From: Polytrichum commune
Taxonomy: Eukaryota > Streptophyta > Polytrichopsida > Polytrichales > Polytrichaceae
Reading direction: 5' to 3'
NCBI GenBank assembly: GCA_950295325.1
Contig: OX485803.1
Coordinates: forward strand, 14,878,001 to 14,942,000
DNA length: 64,000 bases
The notes beneath the pieces are model-generated. The model was not told where the DNA came from and made no database searches. It saw only the letters and a program-made list of their open reading frames with translations. This document shows positions 25,477 through 36,085 of this stretch, piece after piece (position 1 is the stretch's first letter; every line of letters begins with the position of its first letter). A program made the translations under genes and the position numbers.

Positions 25477-28400
25477 TCAGAATTTGGAGGATTGGAATCC
25501 CTTGTTGAAGAGCCCAGAAAGGGAGTTGCTCAGACCTGTGCCAACTGCCTGAGCCAAATGTGATACCTGAAAACAGAATTAATCAGAGGATTAAATCTTG
25601 ATGGATGTAGACAAAAATACAACAAAAGGAATGCAATAAGAATAGAAATGCCTGGTTCAAACACGTACACTATTAAGTACTTTCCAGAAAAAAGTAGTTA
25701 TGGGTTTCCCTTGAAATGATCATACATCATCTTGGGATTCCAGTGCTAAAGTGCATCATTACCCTTATATTATATATTACTGTAGACTACTTTCCATTCT
25801 GGCTTTGGTTCATTCAAACCAACTGTGCTGAGATTTTTTAAATTTATGGAGAAAATGTGCTGTATTATAATTACTAAAAATTATTGGGATTATTATTGCA
25901 GTTTTTGATATTACAATTCCAACATGAGAAATATGGAAATCTTGAGAAGCTGTACCTCCTGAGTTGTCTTCCGGCAATTGATAGCATCCTTTATCCTACG
26001 CTCCAGAAATGCCCATGTGTCACGATGACCTATTCATAAAACAAACAGATATGTAAGACCTGGTTAATATACACAACCCTTCTCAAATTGGATGATAAGG
26101 ACCAAACTGAACAGCTGTGCAAGCCACATCATGTCTACTATCTGGAAGAAAATCACCTTCTCACAATGGTTAAGTGTAATCCACCCTTGCTCAGATTCTA
26201 GTTCCAAGGTTAACCCCCAACGTGTGTCTCCAGGTTCCACTTCACACTCTTCTATGCTAGGCTATAAGTCTTAGATTATTAGGATTAGTAAACTAAGGCT
26301 GCAAAGGGCCCTTGAAAATCATCCGAAGGCCATACCAAGGAAGAATGAATGAATTTTGTGTGGTCATGGACCTTCATTTGTAGTGTAAAGGCATATGCAA
26401 CCAGCTCTCAACCAAATGCCATATCATTACCATCCTATTCATGTGGGGCCTTCCACACAATAAGTAATTATAGACCAAGGATTGTGAGATTTTGGAGTGT
26501 CGTGGTCTCCCAATTTTGTTTTAGATGCACCTCTTTGAGGTGGACTTGACGCAAAACTTGGTAGACCATGAAACAAAAATCCATTGCATGGTAGGTAGTA
26601 CTCCATGTAGGTTTATTCTCATCCATTCAAACTTCATTGGTCCCTTAGGCCCTCAAGCTCTAGTGTAAAGTGTCCCTAAGTATCTGAAATATCAAAAAGG
26701 ATTTTGAACCCACAACGATTGACCTTGTTGTGAAGACAAAGAGGTGGATGTCCAACCTGCGGAGAAATCTGTGAGCATGTACAGTTCAGTGGCTGTATAT
26801 ACACCTCCTAACAAGGCACGCTTGGTGTACCAATCCATGTCCGTGGAACGGTCTCCAGCCCCATGCCATATATCATCCATCAAAACAGCCCTCTGCTTTA
26901 ATGCTGTTGGAGCATTTAGAGGATGGGCCTGCCATCAAGGATATTGTGATAAAAATGAGACCAATGAAACATAAATAAACTTTAATATTGATAGTACTGT
27001 AGAGGGCCCTCTATTCGATCTTACAAAATATTGGAATGGAGTGTCCACGTAGGATTCAAGTGGCCTTAGCCAATGCAGGAATGACATATGGCAGAATGTG
27101 AGTGGAAGTAATTTTTTTTGTCAGGGATAGAGAGCTCTCTACAATTAAGTTACTTTGAGTGCGTGGAGAAGTGGAACTTTGGTTATGATTGTCACCTGTA
27201 CACTGAGAGCTTGAGCCCACTTTGACAGGTATGGCACCTGCATTTGAAGGCGAAGACGCACAATTTGTGCAACCCGGTCAGCAAGAAGCATCGATGACAG
27301 CTCTTTCTCACGGGCCTCGATCTCATCTTGCAACTGGTGGTTGCATTCATCCATGAAAAACTGCACACAACACCATAATATTCACTTCACCACCACCACT
27401 GTACAATCTGCTTCAATAGCAAAGAGGTCCTTCCGACTTCCAGATGTAGCAGTGCTGGTCATCTTCAAGTTGTTGTGAGGATAGTAAATTTCATTGTGAC
27501 CAAAGAAAACATGAACTGGAGAAGTTTTGTGACCTCAACAAGCGCAGCATCCTTGCGTGGAAAAGAGCCCACTATAGCTGGGGACAATCCTGCATCTCTG
27601 GCACCAGCCACTAGTGCAGCTTCCGTCCACCCCAACTTTTGCTGCAACAATTTCTCCTCCCCGTTAAAGCACACATTTAGAGGCGCAACATTAAGTTGTT
27701 AATGTTGATTTCATGTTGTGGGTTGTTTAGTTGCAAATCTGTGAGTACCACCAGAATGTCTGTCTGCCTTGTGCTCGTTCCAGGATAGTGAACATTGATC
27801 GATTCATCACCTAAATTACCATTATCGCCTCAGCTGTGATCACATCCTAATATCCTTATTTAACTAGAAGCTTTACAAATATGGCCTGCACACGGGATTA
27901 TGCTTTCTGAACACTAACTGGTATAATGGCCATATGATGTATCTGTATAGAGTAACTATTGTTATGCATAGAAAACTAGGTCACCACTCAAAGTTAACTG
28001 TGTACTGGAGTGTTACTACAAACTTGTTGAGCAGGTCAGAACCCATACCCTCAAGGGTAATTTAACTACAACTTTCTGTAATGCAGTAGTCTCAGAGAGT
28101 GTACCACATGGGCCATGGCGGCACGAAGAACTTGCGTCTTTTCGTCTATGGCATCCTCCTCTTCACCAGAGTGCGTTCGCTGTTCCTGGTTTGCTCCCGC
28201 TCCTGCTGCTCATCCAGTCACATGCAAATAACTGTGTTTTCAATTAAATGTAGGAGATGAAGCCAATTGAGATTATTTAAGAATGTACAATAGAGTTTTC
28301 TTGTAACTCAAAATGACTTTTGGTCGGGAGTTGGTTGTTTTGGATAGAAACTTTCCATGTTCGATAAGTTTTTGGTGCATGCTTGGAGGTAGTAGTGTGG

Positions 28401-29328
28401 AGGTTTGAACAAACAACATTTTATTCAGTTCATTGAGGGTCAAACTCATTTTGGCATGCCAAGAGTTGCTAAAATGAGTTTGGCCCTCACTAATGAACCA
28501 AAATAACCAAAATAGGCTGCTCTTCATTCAAATTCAAACACTACCTCCGAGCATGCACCACAAGTGGGAGGAAATTATTGATATTGTATGCAAAAAAACC
28601 AATTCTCGACTCCCGACCACACAGTGTCATTGCGTTAGAGGATAACTCTATAGTACCCGATTCACATGGGTCTCACAATTGTCAAGAATGCCGCCCACCT
28701 AACCGAGAACTGAACCCTAATCAGACCCGCCACTAACTCACTGTGAGTTTGAGCCACTACCTTACCAATATGAACTCATATTACTTCCAATTCGAACCCC
28801 AAGCAATGAAACGATATCAATGCTGCGATGAAATCATACAAGTCCACATCTCATGTGGATTTCTCAATAGGTCAGTTGCCAAAAATGCTCACATGCACAT
28901 AGTTTGTGGCACATCTCTAGTGCCACTCGTAATGGGTGGAAGGAATGAATGAACCCTCATAACCACACTGTTGTAGGTTGGGCATGATCTGATTACTTTC
29001 AAAAACTGATCTACCACAGCCTTAAGAATGCCTAAATCAAGCGAGAGGAGGATTTTTCCCAACCTGCAGATGCTGGGGAGGGTTTGGAGAAGCCATCGTC
29101 ATTCGGACTAGGAGCTCCGGTGGAAGCTCCAGGCTCCGAACCCACACTCCACGAGAAAGACTCGGTGGATGAGTTCCGGATATAGGAATTTGTGAATGTT
29201 TGTTGATGATGGGCCAATGCGACAGCCATCCCCCTGCATGATGACGACGATGATGCTGGGATGGGCGGTGCAGCTACATGCTTGATGAGCATCCGAGTGA
29301 TATTTAGAGCTCGCAACCTTGCCCCCAT
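25477..29328 (-). CDS. COQ9: COQ9, ubiquinone biosynthesis lipid-binding protein
   Basis: COQ9 is a mitochondrial matrix, TetR-like-fold protein that binds isoprenoid lipid and presents quinone intermediates to COQ7. In transcription order the exons are 29328-29064, 28205-28105, 27641-27534, 27360-27196, 26928-26757, 26029-25956 and 25566-25477 (324 residues, phases consistent). Residues 1-88 are Ser/Arg-rich and include a presequence; I start at MGARLRALNITRMLIKHVAA. The conserved core includes GWTEAALVAGARDAGLSPAI (residues 125-145), RVAQIVRLRLQMQVPYLSKW (185-205) and MDDIWHGAGDRSTDMDWYTK (230-250), then RALLGGVYTATELYMLTD, the family signature. The exon 2 acceptor holds three consecutive in-frame AGs (first bases 28208, 28205, 28202), so the protein could differ by an Ala or so. 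Introns 1 and 5 carry MITEs. Confidence 0.95.
26290..26680. mobile_element. Family R element in COQ9 intron 5
   Basis: Follows the family order CCGAAGGCCATACCAA, TGTAGTGTAAAGGCATATGC, CAACCAAATGCCATATCATT, GGTCTCCCAATTTTGTTTTA and CATTGGTCCCTTAGGCCCTC, as in 49940-50441. The right end TAGTGTAAAGTGTCCCTAAG resembles the termini of the elements at 60738-61925. The left end is worn. Confidence 0.65.
28285..28656. mobile_element. Family M MITE (372 bp) in COQ9 intron 1
   Basis: A long inverted repeat: the left arm starts GTACAATAGAGTTTTC and the right arm, reversed, starts GTACTATAGAGTTATCC. The arms of about 120 bp share TGGTCGGGAGT and GGTGCATGCTTGGAGGTAGT. The centre has a further inverted pair around TTTTGGCATGCCAA. 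An inverted second copy lies at 36900-37275, again within an intron. Confidence 0.8.
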
Positions 29329-29810
29329 CGTACAAACAACAAGCGGAAGAACAAGAAACAATCTGCAGAAGCTTCTTTAAATGTGCAAAAATTGCTACTT
29401 TCTTGTCGCCACAAGGATCGAACACCGAGCGGAACTACAACGAACCCCACAAAACAGAGTACAGGGACCAAGAAACAATTCCTGAAGTGAAATGTTGATG
29501 AATCGACCCACTCACGTCCTTTGAGTTGTGTCCACGGATATAACTTCAAAGCCCTATGTCTTACGGAAACTGTGACCGAAATTTGACTGTGGGTAATGTG
29601 AGCACAAGAGTCTTTTAGGGATGGAAATTGGAATGCATCATCAATTCGGAAAGGTCTTCTTCCGTTCTACCCCACGTGGCCCACAACATGGATGCCACGT
29701 AACTTAAGGTGCCTCGTAGTCCTTGACTGCCGATAGAGAAAAAATTCCACCGGAATGACGCTCTTCTATTCTTCAGAGCAACTAATCCGTCTGACAGGTG
29801 AGTCTGTTTA

Positions 29811-30077
29811 TTTAAGTTAGACGTGCATTATTCCGATACCTTCCTTTCTCGCTGCACCCATTTCTCATGATAGGAAATGCAAAATTAGTGCAAGATGAAT
29901 AATACATCCAAATCGTGCTTGTAGCCGTTCGCTTCATATTTTTTGGAGCTCATATGAATATAGTCCAATCTCTTTTACACTTTTGGTGTTTGTTCTTAGA
30001 TCCACACCTAACTACATGCAACTCAAATATAGGTGTCCAGAGTACTTTGGTGTTGGAATTAGGTGTGTCTACCTTAA
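29811..30077. mobile_element. Family P MITE, internally deleted copy
   Basis: Left end TTAAGTTAGACGTGCATTAT and right end TTAGGTGTGTCTACCTTAA are imperfect inverted repeats. Between them are the family blocks GCACCCATTTCTCATGATAG, GGAGCTCATATGAATATAGT and CAACTCAAATATAGGTGTCC. It lies about 480 bp upstream of the COQ9 start. Confidence 0.7.
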
Positions 30078-31227
30078 TGTCTCTAAGTATGTGGATGAGT
30101 CGGTCGGTATGTAGATGATTCGGTATGTAGATTTTTCACAAGCTGTGTTTCATGAGGAAGTTGACAGGCTTCAAGAGGCCACAATTTCTTACAAATTGTT
30201 CCATAACCCATAAAATCCCTGATAACTTAATGCTCATACCCTCTTTTGTAAGGGTCTAAAGTTTCACCATGCTTTACAAAGTGATGTAAAGTCAGAGCAG
30301 ATATACAGTACATGTAAAACATGTAAAACATATACATCTACATCCCTTGTCTACTCTATGCTTTGTGAAGCTTTTTTGTGTCACTATGTATAGCTCTCCC
30401 ACTAGGTACCAAGACTCCTACCGAAAGGTTCTCATGTGATTCAAACTGCTGTCAAAGTACATACATTGCAGAGGATTGTTGCTTCAAACCATTTTGGAAG
30501 GGCAATGATCACCTTGTTCTTTTTGAATTGATTACCATGAGAATCAATAATTTAGGTTAGGAAATGGTAGAATCAATCCTACACATGAGCAGAAATTGAA
30601 ATGTGGAGATTTAGGAAAATGTCGAGAAGTTTCTGTAGGAAATCCCTCTCGTTATGCTATGTAGAAATGACATCAAGAATTTGTGCACCCTTCATCAAAC
30701 ACAGAAACTTCATACACAGGAAGAGAGAGTGCGTGCTTTAATTTTATAGTTTGATCATTTGAGTTTGGATATTGCAAATTGATTATGGAGTCCTATGCCA
30801 TCAACTATAGATACCTACTAATCTCACAGAGAAAATAAAAACTACCGTACCCAGTCAGCAAAACCCTCAAAATGTCTGTCACTTGGCCACACCATATTGG
30901 CCAAAACACTTTCCTGTGATCCTGATGACATGGCCCACGCTATAGACGATTTCAAATATATGTGCATAGTGTACATACTGTATGTATGGACCTCAAATTT
31001 GCATATGCAGAGATCTTTTCTCAAACCTAAGACTCTCATTTAGAAAGAGGAATGGGTAATGCCACTACTGGGTCAATTCTATACATGGGTGATCTAGGGG
31101 CATGAAGTATGTTTGACAACTTTATAAAGAAAAAACTCTACTTCTCAAGACACATCCATCATAATGACATATCTTCCTGAGTATGTCAGCTGATCTGAAG
31201 AAAATCAAGCTTGTTGAAAATTAGGAG
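30078..31227. other. Intergenic interval between COQ9 and VTE6
   Basis: No gene or repeat is recognised. It lies between the COQ9 5' side and the VTE6 3' end and probably holds the VTE6 3' untranslated region next to 31228. Confidence 0.4.
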
Positions 31228-34200
31228 CTATGCTAGCAGCATTCTTAAGAGGATAGCCAACGATGCGCCAATTGAAATGTTGATTATGTTGCTGATATCA
31301 TTTGTCAGCTGCACAGACAGCTCACATTAACAATACACTCTCAGTACATGCCATATGCAGGGAAAAACAGAATCTCCATGAAATTCAATTTTTATATAGC
31401 TGACTTTTGGCCAAAGTCAAATGTCTCCCCATCATTTCACCAAAATGGAAGGTTCCAGCCCCACTTGAACACTCCTCAAACATTATAAATTGTCAAAAGT
31501 GGGGCGAAACTCCCTACCAGAACATGATTTTTGAGAGACTTTAAGGATTAATCTGATGTCATCCTTTAATTTGAGCTGCTTAAATTTATTGAAGGATAGG
31601 CTGAGAGGTAATAAATTTGTACCCATTCATATCCTTTTTGACCTTGAAGAGCTGCTCCAACAAAGCTCTCACACAAGTTTCCCACTTGTGCTGCTATCAC
31701 ACAGATGACAGCCCCTATTGTATCAGTCTGCACCATAAACCAGTCACTGCATTGTTATACCAATAATCACAAGTACCAAGAATCAAACTGTAATTGACGC
31801 ACCCCAGAAATTAGAATAGCTTCTGGCCCTGAGGATGGTGCAAATTCTGCACACCTGGGATGAGAACGAGGGACCAGCTGGGATTCCATGGAACTGAAGG
31901 CCCTGACTGGCATTTCCTAGTTAGAAATCCCATGCGTAGACCCTGTACAGATTATTAGACAAGGTACATCACAGAAGCATGGAATGAGTGCTCCATTGAA
32001 GGTTAGGTAGATTATTTTACCATGTTAATAGCATAACCAACATAAGCAAGGAAAATAGATGCAACAAATCCCGCAATGGTGCCTGTCAAGCTCACTGCTC
32101 CTTCTGTGCCACGTGGCACAACTGCCATTGTTGTCACCAGGTATCTACCCATCATCAATTCCCACCAGCCATTCCATCATCAGTCACAATTCATACTGCT
32201 TTCTGTACAAATCATTCATCCTGGTAAATTCCACAATTGCAGGCAACAATAAATGCAAAAGCCTCCATTGAAAGAGGCATATCAAACACAGGTTACCACT
32301 CTATTTGCTCCACATATATAATGGAAGATTTCAGATATGTTAGATGTGTGTTATTCGGATACTTTTCTCTCTGAGCCCACTTCTCGTAAGATACAAAACA
32401 CACAATTAGTTGAAGATGATTAGCAAATCCAAATTGTGCCTGTAGCCATTTGCTTCTTGAGTCATATAGGCCCCCAATCATGTCGATGATTGAGCCTATA
32501 ATAGTTAGCATATTTTGAACACATAGTCCAATCTCTTTTGAACACATGTCTTTTTAGTGTCCATTCTTAGATTCACGCCTAGCCACACACCACTCAAATA
32601 TAAGTGTCCAAATTATCACTATGTTGGAATCAGGCATGTATACCCTCAGAAACAGACATTTGACCCACAGTCCACACGATTATATAGCCAATGAGAATAA
32701 GCTGTGCCTCTAATCATCCTAAGTGCTGCGAATGTGGCCACTAAACTGTGATATTCATTGGTAGATGAAGTAGCAACAGAATGGACGTAATGCAGGCGAT
32801 GTATTCGCTTCCCAGAATACCCAAGATTTTAGATACCCTCAGAAACAACATAACTTTTTTATTGTTTGCCCTAATTTGAACCTCTCTGTATTTGTACGTG
32901 TAGGCTGAATGGATTCAGAGACTGACGTGGTTTTACCAAAGGCCTTGCCGATCTCACTGCCAATAGTGTCACTCAATTTTGTGCAGAAGCTGGCCAGGAA
33001 GCCTAAATCCCAAAGAGCAATCCATTTTGGCCCCCCAACACCCCAAATAGTTGCCATTGCACAAAGAACGCCTGCCGTCCCTGAGCCCCAAACACTTCCT
33101 GGGCCCCTTCGACCTCCCCTCTTCTCGGCTGTTCCTTCAGCTTTCTTCACTTTGTACTTGACTTTCGTTGCAGCTGTTCCCTACAATCCACCCATGTTCA
33201 AGTTGTGAGTAAATAGTTTTTTCTGATATCCCAAACATTGGACAAGGTTGACAAACCATGTCAAGTGCGAGCCCATCAATTGTCAAATTTAAATAAATGC
33301 ACCATGTTTTGGGCTTCCTGCCCAACATCTCAAACTGTTAATGTTAAGTCAATGCTGATAATACATACTTATCCTTCAGGGTTTACTATCTTTTCAGTGC
33401 TAACTCATCAGCATACAGCTAATGATGGATTGATTTAACTCATAAATCAACCTTTAATATCTGGCAACTATACAATATAGAAATAAAGTTTACGATTGCA
33501 ACCCTGCATTAGGTAGGTATTGCTTTTTAATGTTGTAGGTTCATGTGATTGAATCGATGTAAAATCAGTGTCGATGATATATGAGTTTGAAGGTTTTTGA
33601 TGAACCCTGAAACAACGCCACTTTGATGTTTGCGAGAAACATCGAAGGACTTTGTAGAAGACAAAATCACTGAACCCTAATTTTCTGATTGTCAAGGAGG
33701 AACAGTTGAGCAACTGCTCACAAAACATTTGTGCTTACAATCCAATATCTCTTGCGAGAAACTTCGAAGGACTTTGTCGAAGACAAAATCACTGAACGCT
33801 GATTTTCTGAATGTCAAGGAAAACCTGTTGAGCAACTACTCACAAGATTTTTGAGCTTCCAATCCACTATTTCTTGCGAGGAAACATCGAAGGACTTTGT
33901 TGAAGAAGAAAACTCTGTGAACCCTAATTTTCGAAATGGAAGAGAAGAAGATGTGTTGAGCAACTACTCACAAGAATTTTGAGCTTCCAATCCACTATTT
34001 CTTGCGAGGAACATCAAAGGACTTTGTGGACGACAAAATCTCTGAACCTAATTTTTCTGAATGTCAGGAAAGACGATCTGTTGAGCAACTACTCACAAGA
34101 ATCTTGAGCTTCCAATCCACTATTTCTTGCGAGGAACATCAAGGAATTTTGTGGAAGACAAATTCTCTGAACCTAATTAATCTGAATGAGCAACTACTCA

Positions 34201-34579
34201 CAAGAACCTTGAGCTTCCAATACACTATTTCTTGCGAGGAACATCGAAGGACTTTGTTGAAGGAAAAAAATCCTCTAAACTCTAATCTACTCAATATCAA
34301 GGAAGAAGATACGATGAGCAAATTACTCACAAGAAGGAAGTAAAGGAACACAATAGCAGTGCCTTGGCCACCAAAAGCCCGGAACGTGAAGAGGCCAAGC
34401 ACGAATGCACTAAGGACACCCGAAAGAGAGAGTCCCACCAGGAGCACCGGCGCTGCGATCACGAAGATTGTTGCGGTGGCGATGAAGGTGGATTCCCAGC
34501 TCGTTGGTCCGATGAACGCATTCTGCACTCCTTCCAGGATTCCCTTTAAACCCTGGGGACCATACAGCTCTCCCCCCAT
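31228..34579 (-). CDS. VTE6: VTE6-type phytyl-phosphate kinase (DUF92/TMEM19 family)
   Basis: VTE6 phosphorylates phytyl phosphate to phytyl diphosphate in the plastid envelope, the last step of phytol salvage for tocopherol. Exons in transcription order are 34579-34331, 33180-32927, 32144-32021, 31727-31623 and 31308-31228; they give 270 residues with matching phases. Family landmarks are GTAATKVKYKVKKAEGTAEK (from residue 84), RGGRRGPGSVWGSGTAGVLC, LASFCTKLSDTIGSEIGKAF, VVPRGTEGAVSLTGTIAGFV and QVGNLCESFVGAALQGQKGY, with about six hydrophobic membrane segments. The first ATG in frame is at 34579, and upstream codons run to a stop without another ATG. The plastid transit peptide expected from family members is therefore absent. 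Either a further 5' exon spliced near the CCCCAG at 34561-34566 is missing, or targeting differs. The 5' splice site of intron 1 is repeated downstream. Confidence 0.92.
32325..32640. mobile_element. Family P MITE in VTE6 intron 2
   Basis: Near-complete copy: TTAGATGTGTGTTATTCGGA at one end and GGAATCAGGCATGTATACC at the other. Inside are GAGCCCACTTCTCGTAAGAT, CAATCATGTCGATGATTGAG, TAGTCCAATCTCTTTTGAAC and CACACACCACTCAAATATAA in family order. It sits wholly between exons 3 and 2. Confidence 0.7.
33640..34345. repeat. Tandem array, six units of about 105-128 bp, in VTE6 intron 1
   Basis: Units contain TTTCTTGCGAGGAACATCGA, AGGACTTTGTTGAAGACAAA, CTGAACCCTAATTTTCTGAA, GTTGAGCAACTACTCACAAG and TTTTGAGCTTCCAATCCACT. 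The last unit overlaps the exon 1 donor: on the minus strand CTTGTGAGTA(A/G)TTTGCTC-like sequence is the real donor at 34330, and copies of it recur at about 34201, 34096, 33971, 33843 and 33721. Units are clearly diverged, so the array is not recent. Confidence 0.85.
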
Positions 34580-35351
34580 TGCCACAGGAAACCCTAATAT
34601 AACTTTCCAAACCCTCGTTGATGGACACCTCTCTTGGTGTCAACAAATTATTTTCGTAGTCGATCGATCCATCCTATAGTGCAATTCAGACCAATCCACC
34701 ATACGTCATCATCGCAACATGGAACAAATGCACCAATTCTCAACCCCAACATGAAATCCACGAAGTCCTTTGCTGTTCCTCAAGTTTTGATCTCTACCTG
34801 CAACAATCTTAAACAAGGTTCTGCTTCCAATTTTAGGAAAGGTAGCCAGATTTCCTCAAAAGCATCATTCCATCTTTATAACTTGATTGTGTCTCTCGGC
34901 ATCAGGGCTCGTGAGGATTCATGAGGATACATTCATACACGACTTGTTCCGTCCTCTTGTGATGAGGTGGACCTTATTAGACTAGGTCTTTCTCCCCTGT
35001 TCTTTTCGTAGATTCGAATAATTATTTTCATTTCCAGAAAAATAGATTTCCATTTATTTAAACGTGGTCATAATCATACTTAGTAGTTTTTCTCAAGGTT
35101 TCCATGTAAAGGTTAATTTCATTTAGAAAAATTGTTTGGAGAAATGCTAGGGAAAAACACGTAGTCAGTTGCTGACGTAGCAGCCCAAGTAGGGAAAGGA
35201 AATAGAGCACAACGACATTCGTTCCTGAGTCATTCCCTTTATGTCTGCACAGTTTCACAAGTAATAAGTGATTATGAAGTGAATTGAATTCGTCGAAGCA
35301 GTGTACAGAATATACCTCCGAACGCAGTTGGTGAGGACTTATGGCTTTGCG
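34580..35351. promoter_or_regulatory. Shared intergenic region between divergent VTE6 and PTPA
   Basis: VTE6 (minus) and PTPA (plus) are transcribed away from each other, with about 1.4 kb between start codons. Nearly half of that space is the duplicated PTPA segment from 35352. No individual promoter motif is convincing. A missing 5' exon of VTE6 could lie here, but no transit-peptide frame is evident. Confidence 0.35.
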
Positions 35352-36085
35352 TTAAGTAGGGCCCAATTGTACACCATGACAGGGGTTAGGGCCAACTAAC
35401 TAGCCGGGGACGGTGGACTAAATTACATACATACTGGGTTGTGCTAGAACATGATGGTTCGGTGATTCTAAGCTAAGTACGTAGTCGGATGGGTTGTTTT
35501 TGTGGAGATATTTTGTAGCCATCGTGATCTGTGTGCAGAAAAATTTGCATGCCGCAGGGAATGAAAGGGAGCGAGGTCAGGTAACTACTATAATGTGTCT
35601 CCTACATGGGTGATAAGACCAAATCTAGCACTTCAGAAATTTGTGCTTCTGAATCATCACTTTTGGAGGATCATCAACATAACTCTCAATTCGCTTGCAA
35701 AACAAGTAGGGCCTAATTGTATAGCCCGACAGAATTAGGGTTCACTGAGCTTGGAACGGTGGATTAAATAACGTACGTACTGCGTTGTGGGAAGAACTTG
35801 ATAGTTTGGTGGTTGTAAGCTAAGTAGTCGGATGCGTTTGTTTTTGTGGAGATAATTTGTTAGACATCATTCGTGATCTGTGTGCATAATAAATTTTGCA
35901 TGTCGCAGGGAATTAAAGCCTGGAGCAAGGTTAGTTAATATGATGCGTCTCCTACATGGCTGATGAGACGAACATCACAATTGAGAGCCTCGGAGGACCA
36001 GGAACACCTAGCACATCAGAAATTAGAGCTTCAGAATCATCGTCATTATCACTTTCGGAAGATCATCATCAGAACTCTCAATCTT
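35352..36085 (+). repeat. Tandem duplication of the PTPA upstream region and first codons
   Basis: Two copies about 350 bp apart: 35352-35699 and 35702-36085. Shared landmarks include AAGTAGGGCC(C/T)AATTGTA, GTTTTTGTGGAGAT, GTGATCTGTGTGCA, TGTCTCCTACATGG and CTTCAGAA. The ATG of the first copy (35606) aligns with the real PTPA start (35956). The first copy encodes 36 residues (STSEICASESSLLEDHQHNS inside) and stops at 35716, exactly where the second copy begins. Confidence 0.85.
35606..35716 (+). pseudogene. Truncated PTPA N-terminus left by the duplication (36-codon upstream frame)
   Basis: Codons 8-28 parallel PTPA residues 18-43 with about 30 bases deleted before them, then the frame runs into the next copy and stops at TAA. 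It is too short to be an enzyme. If transcription starts upstream of 35606 it would act as an upstream reading frame in the PTPA leader, ending 239 bp before the real ATG. Confidence 0.6.

Noticed and set aside
34139-34330. Continuation of the VTE6 exon 1 reading frame beyond the donor to a 147-codon product
   Set aside because: The GTGAGT at 34330 joins in phase to exon 2, whose GTAATKVK continues the family sequence. The extension is array sequence.
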